NCBI RefSeq assembly: GCF_022829405.1
Contig: NZ_JAKSXW010000149.1
Coordinates: 248,001 to 312,000, forward strand
DNA length: 64,000 nt
From: Methylobacterium sp. J-076
GTDB lineage: Bacteria > Pseudomonadota > Alphaproteobacteria > Rhizobiales > Beijerinckiaceae
Reading direction: 5' to 3'
Position numbers and translations under genes: made by a program. The first letter of the stretch is position 1, and the number at the start of each line of letters is the position of its first letter. The notes below the pieces were generated by a model, which did no database searches, was not told the origin of the DNA, and saw nothing but the letters and a program-made list of their open reading frames with translations. Shown here piece after piece: positions 24,056 through 32,101 of the stretch.

Positions 24056-24514
24056 ATGATCCGGTACAATCTGGTCTGCGAAGCCGCCCACGGCTTCGAA
24101 TGTTGGTTTCCCTCTTCCGATTCCTACGAGACCCAGGTCGGCCGCGGGCTCGTCACCTGCCCGACCTGCGGCACCGTCGCGGTCTCCAAGGCGGTGATGG
24201 CCCCCATGGTGGCGCGCACGGACAGGCCATCCGTCCCCGCCCCGTCCCCGCAACTACCCGCCGAGGCTCCGGTGCGGATGATCTCGGAACCGGAGCGCAA
24301 GGTCCGGGAGGCGATCAAGGCGCTGCACGCCCACGTGACCGCCACGTCCGAGCATGTCGGCGAGCGTTTCGCCGAGGAGGCCCGGAAGATCCATTACGGC
24401 GAAGCGGAGGGCCGCTCCATCCACGGCCGGGCAAGCCTGGACGAGGCCCGCGCCCTCGTGGAGGAGGGCATCGACGTGGCGCCCCTGCCGCCCCTGCCGG
24501 TCGACCGGAACTAG
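24056..24514 (+). CDS. DUF1178 family protein
   Basis: 152 residues with the family start MIRYNLVCEAAHGFECWF, a zinc-ribbon-like pair of cysteines in LVTCPTCGTVAVSKAVMAP, and the conserved C-terminal ERFAEEARKIHYGEAEGRSI. The function of DUF1178 is unknown. Gene order grxC, nitrilase, DUF1178 recurs in alphaproteobacteria to my knowledge. The short 18-nt gap after the nitrilase gene indicates an operon of three. Confidence 0.9.
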   Translation: MIRYNLVCEAAHGFECWFPSSDSYETQVGRGLVTCPTCGTVAVSKAVMAPMVARTDRPSVPAPSPQLPAEAPVRMISEPERKVREAIKALHAHVTATSEHVGERFAEEARKIHYGEAEGRSIHGRASLDEARALVEEGIDVAPLPPLPVDRN

Positions 24515-24590
24515 AGGCGTTATCGAACGAGTTGGCCCCCCCCTCCACCGCATCCCGAGAGTCTGGCCGGACAGACGCCAGCTCCCTCCG

Positions 24591-24678
24591 TCTTTGCGAG
24601 CGGAGCGAAGCAATCCAGGGCAGCGGGACGTTTCCGAACCATGGCGGATCCCTGGATTGCTTCGCTCCGTTCGCATAG
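24591..24678. repeat. Dispersed palindromic repeat, copy 1 (both arms)
   Basis: An almost perfect long inverted repeat in the DUF1178-dsbB gap. The left arm (24594-24620) contains GCGAAGCAATCCAGGG and the right arm (24650-24676) its complement CCCTGGATTGCTTCGC. The same arm recurs at 31657 and 55890. It would form a long hairpin in RNA and may also end transcription of both convergent units. The rest of this 300-bp gap shows nothing else. Confidence 0.88.
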
Positions 24679-24814
24679 ACGGTGAAGAAGCGAGGGCTCG
24701 CCTTAAGGCGCGGCACAAACGATAGGGCCGCGCTCATCCTGCCGGTCTGCGCGAAACAGAGAGACTTGTCTCGGCCGAAATTTCGCGGCTACGGATAACG
24801 TCGAATCCATGAAC

Positions 24815-25303
24815 TTACCGTCTTACCGCGGCCATGCCCGCCAGGGAGGCGAGGGCGAAGGAGACGAGTGCACTCCAGCCGGCGAGCGAGACGCCGAGGA
24901 CGCGCAGGGCCGCGACAGAACAATCGACCACCCGCACGGTCTGAAGCGAATTCATGAAGTCGTTGACGGCGGCGGGGTTGGCACCCGTACCGCCGCCGCA
25001 ATCGGTCGGCCCCGGCCAGAAGCCCCATTCGGCGCCGGCATGGTAGACGCCGACACCCGCGCCGTAGAGCAAGCCGAGCGCGGCGAGGCCCAGCGCGAGG
25101 CGGGCCACCCGCACGGGCGCGAACAGGGCGATGATCCCCAGCGGCACCGCGGCGTAGTAGGGCAGGCGCTCCGTCAGGCACAGTTTGCAGGGCACGTAGC
25201 CGTAGACGTACTGGAGCGTCAGGGCCGCGCCGACCGTGATGGCCGCCCCGATGGCGAGCCAGAGGCCGGCGGTCTTGATGCGCAGGGCTGCCTTCGTATC
25301 CAT
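24815..25303 (-). CDS. dsbB: Disulfide bond formation protein B
   Basis: Inner-membrane protein that reoxidises DsbA and passes electrons to quinone. The 162-residue product has four hydrophobic helices, the first periplasmic Cys pair in YGYVPCKLCLTERLPYY, and two further cysteines (GPTDCGGGTG and VRVVDCSVAALR). Length is as expected. It starts 2 nt after the YqaA-family gene. The likely partner, a DsbA-like protein, is encoded at 58848-59624. Confidence 0.94.
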   Translation of the reverse strand: MDTKAALRIKTAGLWLAIGAAITVGAALTLQYVYGYVPCKLCLTERLPYYAAVPLGIIALFAPVRVARLALGLAALGLLYGAGVGVYHAGAEWGFWPGPTDCGGGTGANPAAVNDFMNSLQTVRVVDCSVAALRVLGVSLAGWSALVSFALASLAGMAAVRR

Positions 25304-25305
25304 CG

Positions 25306-25887
25306 CTAGAGGATCACCTTGAACAGGACGAAGCCGAGGATGATCGCCGCCACCGAGATGGCGACCACCACGTTGAGGTGACGGTCGAGCACGCCGCGGA
25401 TCTGTACGCCGTAGCGGCCGAGGAAGAAGGCCAGCAGGAAGAACCGTGCGCCGCGCGTGACGATGGACAGCACGGTGAACCAGAACAGGCTGTAATGGGC
25501 GAAGCCCGAGGTGATGGTGACGATCTTGTAGGGGATCGGCGTCAGCCCCTTCAGCAGGATCACCCAGTGCCCGTACTCGGCGTAGGACCGCTGGAACGTC
25601 TCGGCCGAGTTCTGCAGGCCGTAGAGCTTGATGAGCACTTGGCCGACGGAATCGAACAGGAGCGCGCCGATGGCGTAGCCGAGAAGGCCGCCGACCACCG
25701 AGCAGACCGTCGCCACGGTGGCGTAGAGCCAGACCCTATCGGGCCGGCTGACCGACATGGGCACCATCATCGCGTCCGGCGGCAGGGGAAAGAACGAGCT
25801 TTCCGCGAAGGCCACGGCCCCGAGGACGTAGGGTGCGGACGGCCGATCGCTGAGGGCCAGGATCCAGGCATAGAGCCGGCGCAGCAT
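25306..25887 (-). CDS. YqaA/DedA-family membrane protein
   Basis: 193 residues from the ATG at 25887, with several hydrophobic helices and family signatures FAESSFFPLPPDAMM, GGLLGYAIGALLFD and LKGLTPIPYKIVTITSGF. DedA/SNARE-associated (VTT-domain) proteins are flippases or transporters linked to undecaprenyl phosphate or phospholipid handling; the YqaA branch is uncharacterised. It forms a two-gene operon with dsbB. The longer in-frame N-terminal extension is not family-like. Confidence 0.88.
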   Translation of the reverse strand: MLRRLYAWILALSDRPSAPYVLGAVAFAESSFFPLPPDAMMVPMSVSRPDRVWLYATVATVCSVVGGLLGYAIGALLFDSVGQVLIKLYGLQNSAETFQRSYAEYGHWVILLKGLTPIPYKIVTITSGFAHYSLFWFTVLSIVTRGARFFLLAFFLGRYGVQIRGVLDRHLNVVVAISVAAIILGFVLFKVIL

Positions 25888-26016
25888 CAGATCGTCCGGA
25901 CAGAGGGAAGGGAGCGGCGCCCCTTCAAGCACAGGCCACCGCGTAAGGCCAGAGAGGGCGGCTTGCGGAGAAACCTCTTGGCCCCCCGGGCCGACCTGTG
26001 CCATGAGCCCCGGCGC

Positions 26017-26101
26017 GCGGGTATGGCGGAATTGGTAGACGCGGGCGACTCAAAATCGCCAGCCGCAAGGCGTGGGGGTTCGATTCCCTCTACCCGCACC
26101 A
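26017..26101 (+). tRNA. tRNA-Leu (anticodon CAA)
   Basis: An 85-nt gene folds as a class II tRNA: acceptor GCGGGTA pairs with TACCCGC before A and an encoded CCA (26099-26101). The anticodon stem GGCGA/TCGCC encloses CTCAAAA, giving anticodon CAA. A long variable arm and the T-arm GGGGGTTCGATTCCCTC follow. It reads TTG codons. Confidence 0.96.
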
Positions 26102-26132
26102 TCGGCACGCTGGGCCGGCCCTCCGCCCCGCC

Positions 26133-26678
26133 TCAGTCCCGGTCTTCCGTCAGGTCGCGGAACTCGATCTGGACGCTGCTGTAGAGCCGCTTCAGCCACA
26201 TCTGCGCCTCCGCGAGCTTGGCGCGGTTCAGCTCCGTCTCCTCCTCCGCCCGGCGGGCCCGCGCATCGGCCATCTGCGCCGCCAACTCCGCACGCTCGGC
26301 GCGGATATGCGCGTCCCGGGCGGCCGATTCGGCGAGGCGGAGGCGCCGTTCGGCCTCCTCGAGCCGGTGCATTGCGCCGTCGACCACGGCCTGGGAATGC
26401 TCCACCACGTCCTGGGCGAAGCGGCGGGCCTGCCGCATCCGCGTGCCGACATCGCGGATCAGTTCGATCGCCGCGGGCCAATTCAGTTCCCCGGACGCGC
26501 CGTCGGCGGCCGAGGCCTCGGGGAAGAGGTGCACCACGCCGAAACGCTCGTCGCTCAGCCGTGAGGGAGCCAGGAGTTGGCGCAGGGTGGGGCGCTCCAG
26601 GGCGTCTCCCCCCTGCGGAAGGGTCTCGTCCAGCCGGACGCCCGGCTGGGGCGGACGGTCCTGCGCGCTGCGCGACAT
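26133..26678 (-). CDS. Coiled-coil protein A of the four-member WLxR family
   Basis: 181 residues, not recognised as a named family. An N-terminal disordered part is followed by NWPAAIELIRDVGTRMRQAR (Trp67), a continuous predicted coiled coil of about residues 75-158 rich in Ala, Glu and Arg, and the C-terminal AQMWLKRLYSSVQIEF (Trp161-Leu162). The same two motifs occur in the proteins at 26678-27214, 30300-30785 and 31023-31448. Its ATG overlaps the stop of the preceding gene (TGATG), so the two are translationally coupled. There is no signal peptide or membrane helix, so it is probably cytoplasmic. A structural or scaffold role is inferred. Confidence 0.82.
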   Translation of the reverse strand: MSRSAQDRPPQPGVRLDETLPQGGDALERPTLRQLLAPSRLSDERFGVVHLFPEASAADGASGELNWPAAIELIRDVGTRMRQARRFAQDVVEHSQAVVDGAMHRLEEAERRLRLAESAARDAHIRAERAELAAQMADARARRAEEETELNRAKLAEAQMWLKRLYSSVQIEFRDLTEDRD

Positions 26679-27214
26679 CAGGACCGGCCCTCGTCGATGA
26701 CCGCGAACTCGCTGAAGATCGTCTCGTGGATGCGTTTCAGCCATTCCTCCGAGGTGCGGGCCCGCGCCTCGGCCTCGGCCAACCGCGCCTCCGCGGCGCG
26801 GATGCGCTCCGCGGCGGCGGCTTCGGCCCGGGCGGTCTGCGCCTCGGCCACGCGGACGCGCTCCTCCGCGGCGCCGAGATCGGCCCGCACGCGTTCCAGG
26901 ATCCCCTCGATCAGGGTCTCGCGCTCGCTGGCCTGCGCCTCCACCTCCCGGACCCTGGCGGCCGAGGCGCGGATCCGCTCGATGAGGACGGACCAATCCG
27001 AACCGGACTCGCGCATCGGGGGCCTCGGCAAGTCGTCGTCGATGGATGATCCGAAGGCTTTCAAAATGATCGCAATGCTGTCGGCAGGTGCAACCCCGCC
27101 TGTGCCGGACGGCACCGGGGCGTTGAAGTCTTCAGTGCGCTCGAACTTAAGTTTCTTGACCGGATTAATATTTGGAAACATGATCGGCAGCGCCCGTACG
27201 AAGGCAATGCTCAA
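26678..27214 (-). CDS. Coiled-coil protein B of the four-member WLxR family
   Basis: 178 residues from the ATG at 27214; an ATG at 27181 (MFPNINPVKKLKF) is an alternative start. It has a flexible N-terminus, the motif SDWSVLIERIRASAARVREV (Trp74), a coiled coil of about residues 85-155 with dense Ala/Glu/Arg heptads, and the C-terminal EEWLKRIHETIFSEF (Trp158-Leu159). It is the first gene of the pair with protein A. The upstream 392-bp region holds an inverted repeat and a 12-mer also found before the crescentin-like gene. Function unknown. Confidence 0.82.
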   Translation of the reverse strand: MSIAFVRALPIMFPNINPVKKLKFERTEDFNAPVPSGTGGVAPADSIAIILKAFGSSIDDDLPRPPMRESGSDWSVLIERIRASAARVREVEAQASERETLIEGILERVRADLGAAEERVRVAEAQTARAEAAAAERIRAAEARLAEAEARARTSEEWLKRIHETIFSEFAVIDEGRS

Positions 27215-27260
27215 CGCTGAGCCATGTCCTTAATTTTGTCTGAATTCGGCGCCGACTCAA

Positions 27261-27278
27261 GTGCCAAACCGTTGGCAC
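27261..27278. promoter_or_regulatory. Inverted repeat upstream of coiled-coil gene B
   Basis: GTGCCAA-accg-TTGGCAC, with 7-bp perfect arms, lies 47-64 nt before the start of the minus-strand gene. A 12-mer TTCGGCGCCGAC sits next to it at 27245-27256 and recurs inverted at 28291-28302. It could be an operator. The rest of the 27215-27606 gap is A+T-richer than average and holds no convincing gene. Confidence 0.4.
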
Positions 27279-27606
27279 GGGCATGTTTTCCCGGTTTTCG
27301 CCCCAACTCTATCCGACGGATCGTGATGACAGTTAATGTCGGACCGTTCCGGAAGTCTAGCCAGTAGCCTTCCCTCGGCCGAGGGGGCGAGTCGGGTTCC
27401 GGAGTGTGCAGCCCGCCGGGGCCGGCCCCGATCATCGGATGAATGTGGAAACCGGAGCTGCGCATCCTTTCCAAGCAAAACGAAAAATGTGATCAATTGT
27501 ATTCGTTGGACGGGCGATCGCGCGGGGCGCGGCGGTGGCCGGTGCGGACGCGGACGGCCTGTTGGCCGGCGGCGTTTACGGTGTCCGGCACCGCAGGTTC
27601 GGTTGA

Positions 27607-28257
27607 ATGAGCACCTACGCCGTCGGAGACATTCACGGTTGCTTCGATGGCCTGCGTCTCGTGCTTGAGCGGATCGCACAGCATTCCGGCGGCAAGGCTG
27701 CCCGGGTCGTGCTGCTCGGCGACTACGTCAATATCGGGCCGGATTCGCGCAAGGTGCTCGATTGCCTGATCGACACCCCGTCCATCACGGCCCTGCGGGG
27801 CCACCACGACATGATGCTGCTGGCGGCGGCGCGGGGGGATACGCGCTCGGTCTGGAACTTCGACTATCACGGTGGCGGACAGACCCTCCGTAGCTTCGGC
27901 GTGGCGAAAGCCTCCGAGATCCCGGATCGCTACACGGACTTCCTGCGCCGGAAGCTCGTGCCCTACGTCGAGGACGCGCACCGCGTCTTCGTGCACGCCT
28001 CCATCGATCCTGCCATCGGTGAGATGGACCTGCAGGACGAGACGTTGCTCCTCTGCGCCAGAGCACCCCTCGCCCCCACCGCCGGCCTGTTCCCGCGGTT
28101 CCTCGTCCACGGCCATTTTCCCCAGGCCGACGGATTGCCGGAAATCCTGCCGCACCGTTGCAACCTCGACACCGCCGGGTGCCAGACCGGCGTGTTCACA
28201 TGCGGCATCTTCGACGACAGCCAGCCCGATCCGATCGACATTATCCAGGTCCGGTAG
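27607..28257 (+). CDS. Atypical PPP-family metallophosphoesterase
   Basis: 216 residues of the calcineurin-like/PPP Ser/Thr phosphatase fold. GDIHG (Asp8, His10) and His130 in VFVHASID are intact, and VHGHF is present. Two canonical blocks are altered: GDxVDRG is GDYVNIGPDS (Asn42 and Ile43 replace Asp and Arg), and GNHD is GHHD (His66 replaces the metal- and phosphate-binding Asn). The fold is clear but activity may be changed or lost. It lies between coiled-coil gene B (opposite strand) and the crescentin-like gene. Confidence 0.85.
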   Translation: MSTYAVGDIHGCFDGLRLVLERIAQHSGGKAARVVLLGDYVNIGPDSRKVLDCLIDTPSITALRGHHDMMLLAAARGDTRSVWNFDYHGGGQTLRSFGVAKASEIPDRYTDFLRRKLVPYVEDAHRVFVHASIDPAIGEMDLQDETLLLCARAPLAPTAGLFPRFLVHGHFPQADGLPEILPHRCNLDTAGCQTGVFTCGIFDDSQPDPIDIIQVR

Positions 28258-28303
28258 GTGAGCGGTCCATTTGCCTGTGACCGCAGTGAGGTCGGCGCCG
28301 AAG

Positions 28304-28319
28304 GTTGCAAATTTGCAAC
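28304..28319. promoter_or_regulatory. 16-bp perfect palindrome upstream of the crescentin-like gene
   Basis: GTTGCAAATTTGCAAC is fully self-complementary and lies in an A+T-rich 340-bp gap (28258-28597), about 280 nt before the next gene. A direct repeat GTCGGCGCCG flanks it (28291-28300 and 28352-28361). It is a good operator candidate for a dimeric regulator; the regulator is unknown. Nothing else in this gap looks coding. Confidence 0.5.
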
Positions 28320-28597
28320 AAGCAGAAAAAGTGTTGTCCTTCATTGATTTCGTCGGCGCCGGATTTCCTGCGAGACTGGCAAAAATCCGAGGAAAGCATT
28401 GTTTGACTGTTGCACCTCCCGGCGGATAGGCGGAGAAAACGTCGCGGTGAGGCTGCGCAACCTCGCTGACGCATCTTAAGGTTGTCCGATCCGGCCCCGG
28501 CCGGTCTGGTCTTGCCGTCGGGAAGTCAATAGGGTCTCTCGGGCGCTTTGAACGAGGGGTGGGCCTGGCCGTGGCTGAGCGCGAAGGAGATCGGGCA

Positions 28598-30286
28598 ATG
28601 GCATGGATGCCGATCAAGCGCCTGCTCGGGCAGGGATCGGGATCGTCTGACTCGTCCCGGGGCTCCCTGCCGCCGTCGAACACCGATTGGTTGCCTGAAC
28701 TCGAGTTCCAGAACGGCGTCCGGCAGGAGGCGCCCCGTCAGCAACCCCGGCAGCCGCAGGAGCCGCCGCAGCGGCAGCCGCAGCCGCCGCGGGAGCCTGC
28801 ACGCGAGGTGCCGCAGCGGCAGCCGCCGCGCGAGCCGCCGCGCCAGGAGGAGGTCGCCGCGCCCCATCCCTACAGCGCGTTCGACGCCATCGGGCAGCGC
28901 GGCGAGATGGTCCGCGTGCGGATCAGCCAGATGATGGAGCGGCTGGACGACCTGAAGACCCTTCAGGCCGATTTCGCCCAGATCCTCGCCCCCCTCTCCG
29001 GCGTGGCCGACGAGCTGCCCCAGGCGAAGATCAAGATCGCCGAGCTCGAGGTGCTGCTGGCCCGCGAGCAGGAGCACATGCGCGGCCTCCAGCGGGAGCT
29101 GGCCGAGGTGAGCGGCCGCGCGGCCACCAGCTCCAACGAGCTGGCGGCGGCGACCACGGAGCTGCAGCGTCTCGAATCGCAGCTGCGCGAGCGCGATTCC
29201 GAGAACGAGGAGCTGCGGGTGCGGGTGCGCGACCGGACGGTCGCCGTTGAGAACATGGAGCGTCAGCTCTTCGCCGAAACCGAGCAGGTGCGCGCGCTCA
29301 CGGGGGAGAACAAGTCGCTCAGGATCGAGGCCCAGGCCGCCGATCAGGCGATGACCCGGGCCGAGCGGGAGCTGACCGATCTCGGCGAGCGGCTCAGCCT
29401 GAGCGAGCAGGATGCCCGGCGCCTCCAGTCCCTCGCGGGCGAGCAGGCGGTGCGGCTGTCGGAGGCCGAGGCGCGGGTCGTGGAGCTGACCCAGCAGATC
29501 GAGGTGCTGCGCCAGCGCAACCGCGATCTGGAGGCCCAGCTCGCCGCCGAGACGGCGGCGCGGGAGCGCGGCGAGAGCCAGTTCGAGACTGAGATGGCGT
29601 CGATCCGCGCCGACCGGGCGAATCTGGCGATGAAGCTCGACGCCTCCCTCGGCCGGGCCGGCACGCTGGAACAGCTCCTCGCCCAGGTCCGCAGCCAGCT
29701 GCGCGAGCGGGAGGAGATGGCGCGCACGGCCGACCGGACCCTGAAGGAACTCCAGATCGAGCGGACGACCATCGACCGTCGCCTCGAAGGGCTGCAGGGG
29801 GAGCTTCAGCGCCAGACCGAACGCGTGTCGGAGATCCAGCGCCTGCGCTCGGAATCGGACAACCGCTCGGAGATGCTGACGAAGGCGTTGGCGGCGAAGG
29901 AGGCTGCGATGGAGCAGTCCCAGACCCGTGTGACCGCCCTGGCCGACCGCATGGAGCAGCTCGGACGCCGGCACGAGGCCGAGAAGGCCGAGCTCCAGGC
30001 CGCCAACCGCAGGCTGGTCGAGGAGCTTCAGAACGAGCGCTCCGAACGGGCCCTGGCCCAGGGCGCCCTCGACATCGCCCGGGAAACCCGCGCCTCGCTC
30101 CAGAAGCAGCACGAAGCCCTCAAGCGCGCCGTGCGCAACCTCCACGGCGTCGATCCGGCGAGCTTGCTCGGCCTGTCCATGCCGGAGGCCAGGGTCGAGC
30201 GAGTCGAGGAGAGCAATGTCACGCCTTTCATGCCGCCGGAGCGTGACGGACGTGACAACAGATCCAATACCGACATGAATACGTGA
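28598..30286 (+). CDS. Crescentin-like long coiled-coil protein
   Basis: 562 residues from the ATG at 28598, which has a strong GAAGGAG site; an upstream in-frame ATG at 28559 lacks one. The N-terminus (MAWMPIKRLLGQGSG) is followed by a Pro/Gln/Arg-rich linker (about residues 45-90), then an almost unbroken coiled coil (about 100-540) and a short tail with SNVTPFMPPERDG. The architecture resembles crescentin and other bacterial intermediate-filament-like proteins common in Rhizobiales, but a shared fold is inferred from heptads only. It is probably co-transcribed with the coiled-coil genes downstream (13-nt gap to the next). Confidence 0.8.
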   Translation: MAWMPIKRLLGQGSGSSDSSRGSLPPSNTDWLPELEFQNGVRQEAPRQQPRQPQEPPQRQPQPPREPAREVPQRQPPREPPRQEEVAAPHPYSAFDAIGQRGEMVRVRISQMMERLDDLKTLQADFAQILAPLSGVADELPQAKIKIAELEVLLAREQEHMRGLQRELAEVSGRAATSSNELAAATTELQRLESQLRERDSENEELRVRVRDRTVAVENMERQLFAETEQVRALTGENKSLRIEAQAADQAMTRAERELTDLGERLSLSEQDARRLQSLAGEQAVRLSEAEARVVELTQQIEVLRQRNRDLEAQLAAETAARERGESQFETEMASIRADRANLAMKLDASLGRAGTLEQLLAQVRSQLREREEMARTADRTLKELQIERTTIDRRLEGLQGELQRQTERVSEIQRLRSESDNRSEMLTKALAAKEAAMEQSQTRVTALADRMEQLGRRHEAEKAELQAANRRLVEELQNERSERALAQGALDIARETRASLQKQHEALKRAVRNLHGVDPASLLGLSMPEARVERVEESNVTPFMPPERDGRDNRSNTDMNT

Positions 30287-30299
30287 GTAGGTCACCGTG

Positions 30300-30785
30300 A
30301 TGGAACAGGTCCGTATGCCCATCGACGACGACAACGAGGCGGCGGCCTACGCCGCCCTCAAGGCTCACGCCGCCGCCGCCGCCGCAGCGGCCGAGGCGGT
30401 GCAGAATTTCGAGCCTGTCCCGCTGCCGGGCAACGTGTCCTTCTTCCCTCACCAGCCTCCGGCGTCCGAGGGCGGGCCCGTCCGCGACTTCAAGTCCGCC
30501 ATCGACCTCATCAAGGAGGCGAGCGAGGCGATCCGCTTCTCCGAGGAGCGCGCCACCGAGCTGGAGCAGCAGCTCCATCAGGTCTCCGGCCGCTCGGCGG
30601 AGCAGGTGAAGGCGCTCGAGCTTCAGGTCGCCGCGCTGGAGCGCAGGCTGATCAAGTCCGAGGAGCGCGCCCGCGCGGCCGAGGTGCGTGCCAACGACGC
30701 CGAAACGTGGCTGTCGCGGCTGCACGATACGATCATCACCAGTTTCCGTCGCCCGTTCCATCCGGGGGATGGCGAAGCGCATTGA
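30300..30785 (+). CDS. Coiled-coil protein C of the four-member WLxR family
   Basis: 161 residues from the ATG at 30300; a GTG just before it is an alternative. It has an Ala-rich N-terminus, the shared motif RDFKSAIDLIKEASEAIRF with Phe64 in place of Trp, a coiled coil of about residues 75-135, and the C-terminal AETWLSRLHDTIITSF (Trp137-Leu138). It lies 13 nt after the crescentin-like gene, so probably the same operon. The match of both motifs to proteins A, B and D supports one paralogous family. No known domain was recognised. Confidence 0.8.
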   Translation: MEQVRMPIDDDNEAAAYAALKAHAAAAAAAAEAVQNFEPVPLPGNVSFFPHQPPASEGGPVRDFKSAIDLIKEASEAIRFSEERATELEQQLHQVSGRSAEQVKALELQVAALERRLIKSEERARAAEVRANDAETWLSRLHDTIITSFRRPFHPGDGEAH

Positions 30786-31022
30786 GGCTCCCCCGCCACC
30801 GGGACGGCAGGGGGCGGCGCGAGGGACGCCGCAGCATCAAGGATGGGAGGGGCATCGTCGCGGTCCGAAGGATCGCCGGAGATGCCCGCCGGCGTCGGTG
30901 ACGCCGGACCACCGATGGCGTGACCGGAAAGGGGCATGCCGCCGGGTTGTCGACTGTGTGATCCGGAGCGGAGCGGGGCGGTGGCAGAGATCAACGTGAC
31001 GGTCGCGATGCGCGAGAGGACC

Positions 31023-31448
31023 ATGGAACCCGCTCAGCTTCTGATGACGCCGGCCATGCGCAAGGAGTTGCAGTCCCTCACGCCGATCGAGCGGTCGGGG
31101 GGCTCCGACCTGCCCAAGGTGACCAAGCGGTTCGGCCAGGAGGAGTGGGCGGCGGTCTGCGAGCGCATTCAGGACGCGGCCGAGTACATCCAGGAGATCG
31201 AGGCGAGCCGGCATCAGCAGGAGATGCAGGCCCAGAAGATCTTCGCCAACATGCAGGACGAGATCGCCTCGGCGAACGCCCGCGCCCTGGCCGCCGAGCG
31301 CATGCTGCAGGATGTGCAGCAGCGCGCGACCAATGTGGTGAAGACCCTGGAAGACAAGCTCCAGGCCGCCGAGGACCGGGCCAGGGAGTCCGAGGATTGG
31401 CTGACGCGCATCTCAGAGGCCGTGCGCTCCAACCTCAACTTCCCCTGA
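31023..31448 (+). CDS. Coiled-coil protein D of the four-member WLxR family
   Basis: 141 residues from the ATG at 31023 (MEPAQLLMTP), with GAGAGGA close upstream; earlier starts at 31008 (ATG) or 30981 (GTG) are possible. Motif one is QEEWAAVCERIQDAAEYIQE (Trp42), then a coiled coil of about 50-120 and the C-terminal SEDWLTRISEAVRSNL (Trp126-Leu127). It lies about 237 nt after gene C. It ends shortly after the second motif, unlike A-C. Confidence 0.78.
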   Translation: MEPAQLLMTPAMRKELQSLTPIERSGGSDLPKVTKRFGQEEWAAVCERIQDAAEYIQEIEASRHQQEMQAQKIFANMQDEIASANARALAAERMLQDVQQRATNVVKTLEDKLQAAEDRARESEDWLTRISEAVRSNLNFP

Positions 31449-32101
31449 GAGCCGCGCCGGGGCGGCCGTCCTGGCACCGGGGGGTGGGGAAGGACCATGC
31501 CCGCCACCGCCCTCATCCGGATGTGCGGTCTGCGCCCCGCTCATCCCGCAGGGACCGACGGGCGATCCTGCCATTCGAGGCCGATCCCTCTCATCCCGTG
31601 AGCCTGACTGGACAGGTCTGAAAGCCTCGGCAGGTTGAAGACGCGCCACACCCTCATTGCGAGCGCAGCGAAGCAATCCAGGGGAACGGGCCGTGGCTCG
31701 TCGTGGCGTCTGTCGGAGTCGCTACGTTCGCGTCGAGAGGGCGGGGGGTGATCGTTCCCCATGAACGCTCAGGATGGGGAAGGGCGGGGGGGGCGATATC
31801 GCTCCGATCCCCATCTCGGGCGTTTACCGTAAAGCTCGGATCAGGCCTCCCGTGGCTCAGCGCGAATCCCCTCCCCCCTGTGGGGAGGGGGAGGGGTGGG
31901 GGTGGTGCCGGAGAACGCTCGGCGGTGCCTCCTGAACCACCCCGCCCACTCCTCCCGACCCAGATCGGGCGAGCCCGAGATGGGCGGGGAGGAGAGCGCG
32001 TCGCGCCCCGCGATCCCCACCGGGTGCCATCTCATCGAGAAGGGAAACCGCCGTTCCGGCAGCGTCCCGAAACGGGGTCGCGGGTGGGTGGGTGAGGCCG
32101 C
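31449..32101. other. Repeat-rich intergenic region
   Basis: A 653-bp gap without a credible gene. It holds a copy of the dispersed palindromic repeat (arm 31657-31683), a C/G-rich hairpin CCCTCCCC/GGGGAGGG at 31868-31889, and a further imperfect palindrome around 31943-31995 (CTCCTCCC...GGGAGGAG). Short reading frames here lack ribosome sites and are repeat translations. Confidence 0.6.
31657..31683. repeat. Dispersed palindromic repeat, copy 2 (one good arm)
   Basis: TTGCGAGCGCAGCGAAGCAA and the following TCCAGGG match the left arm of the copies at 24594 and 55890 except at one or two bases. The right arm, expected about 30 nt further on, is degenerate (around 31718-31736). Confidence 0.75.

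Noticed and set aside
24541-24700. CRISPR-like repeat
   Set aside because: The repeat is an inverted pair with one spacer, dispersed in single copies over 30 kb, with no regular direct repeats and no cas genes.
28559-28597. Earlier start of the crescentin-like gene
   Set aside because: The codons before 28598 contain the GAAGGAG ribosome site used by the 28598 ATG, and the longer start has none of its own.
28731-28860. Pro/Gln/Arg-rich tandem sequence at the start of the crescentin-like gene as a DNA repeat
   Set aside because: It is low-complexity coding sequence (PQ and PR runs) without a fixed repeat unit, so it is better described as a disordered linker.
31541-31762. A 73-codon minus-strand frame in the gap after the coiled-coil genes
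   Set aside because: Its translation includes the peptide typical of the dispersed palindromic repeat (PLDCFAALAM), and it has no ribosome site.
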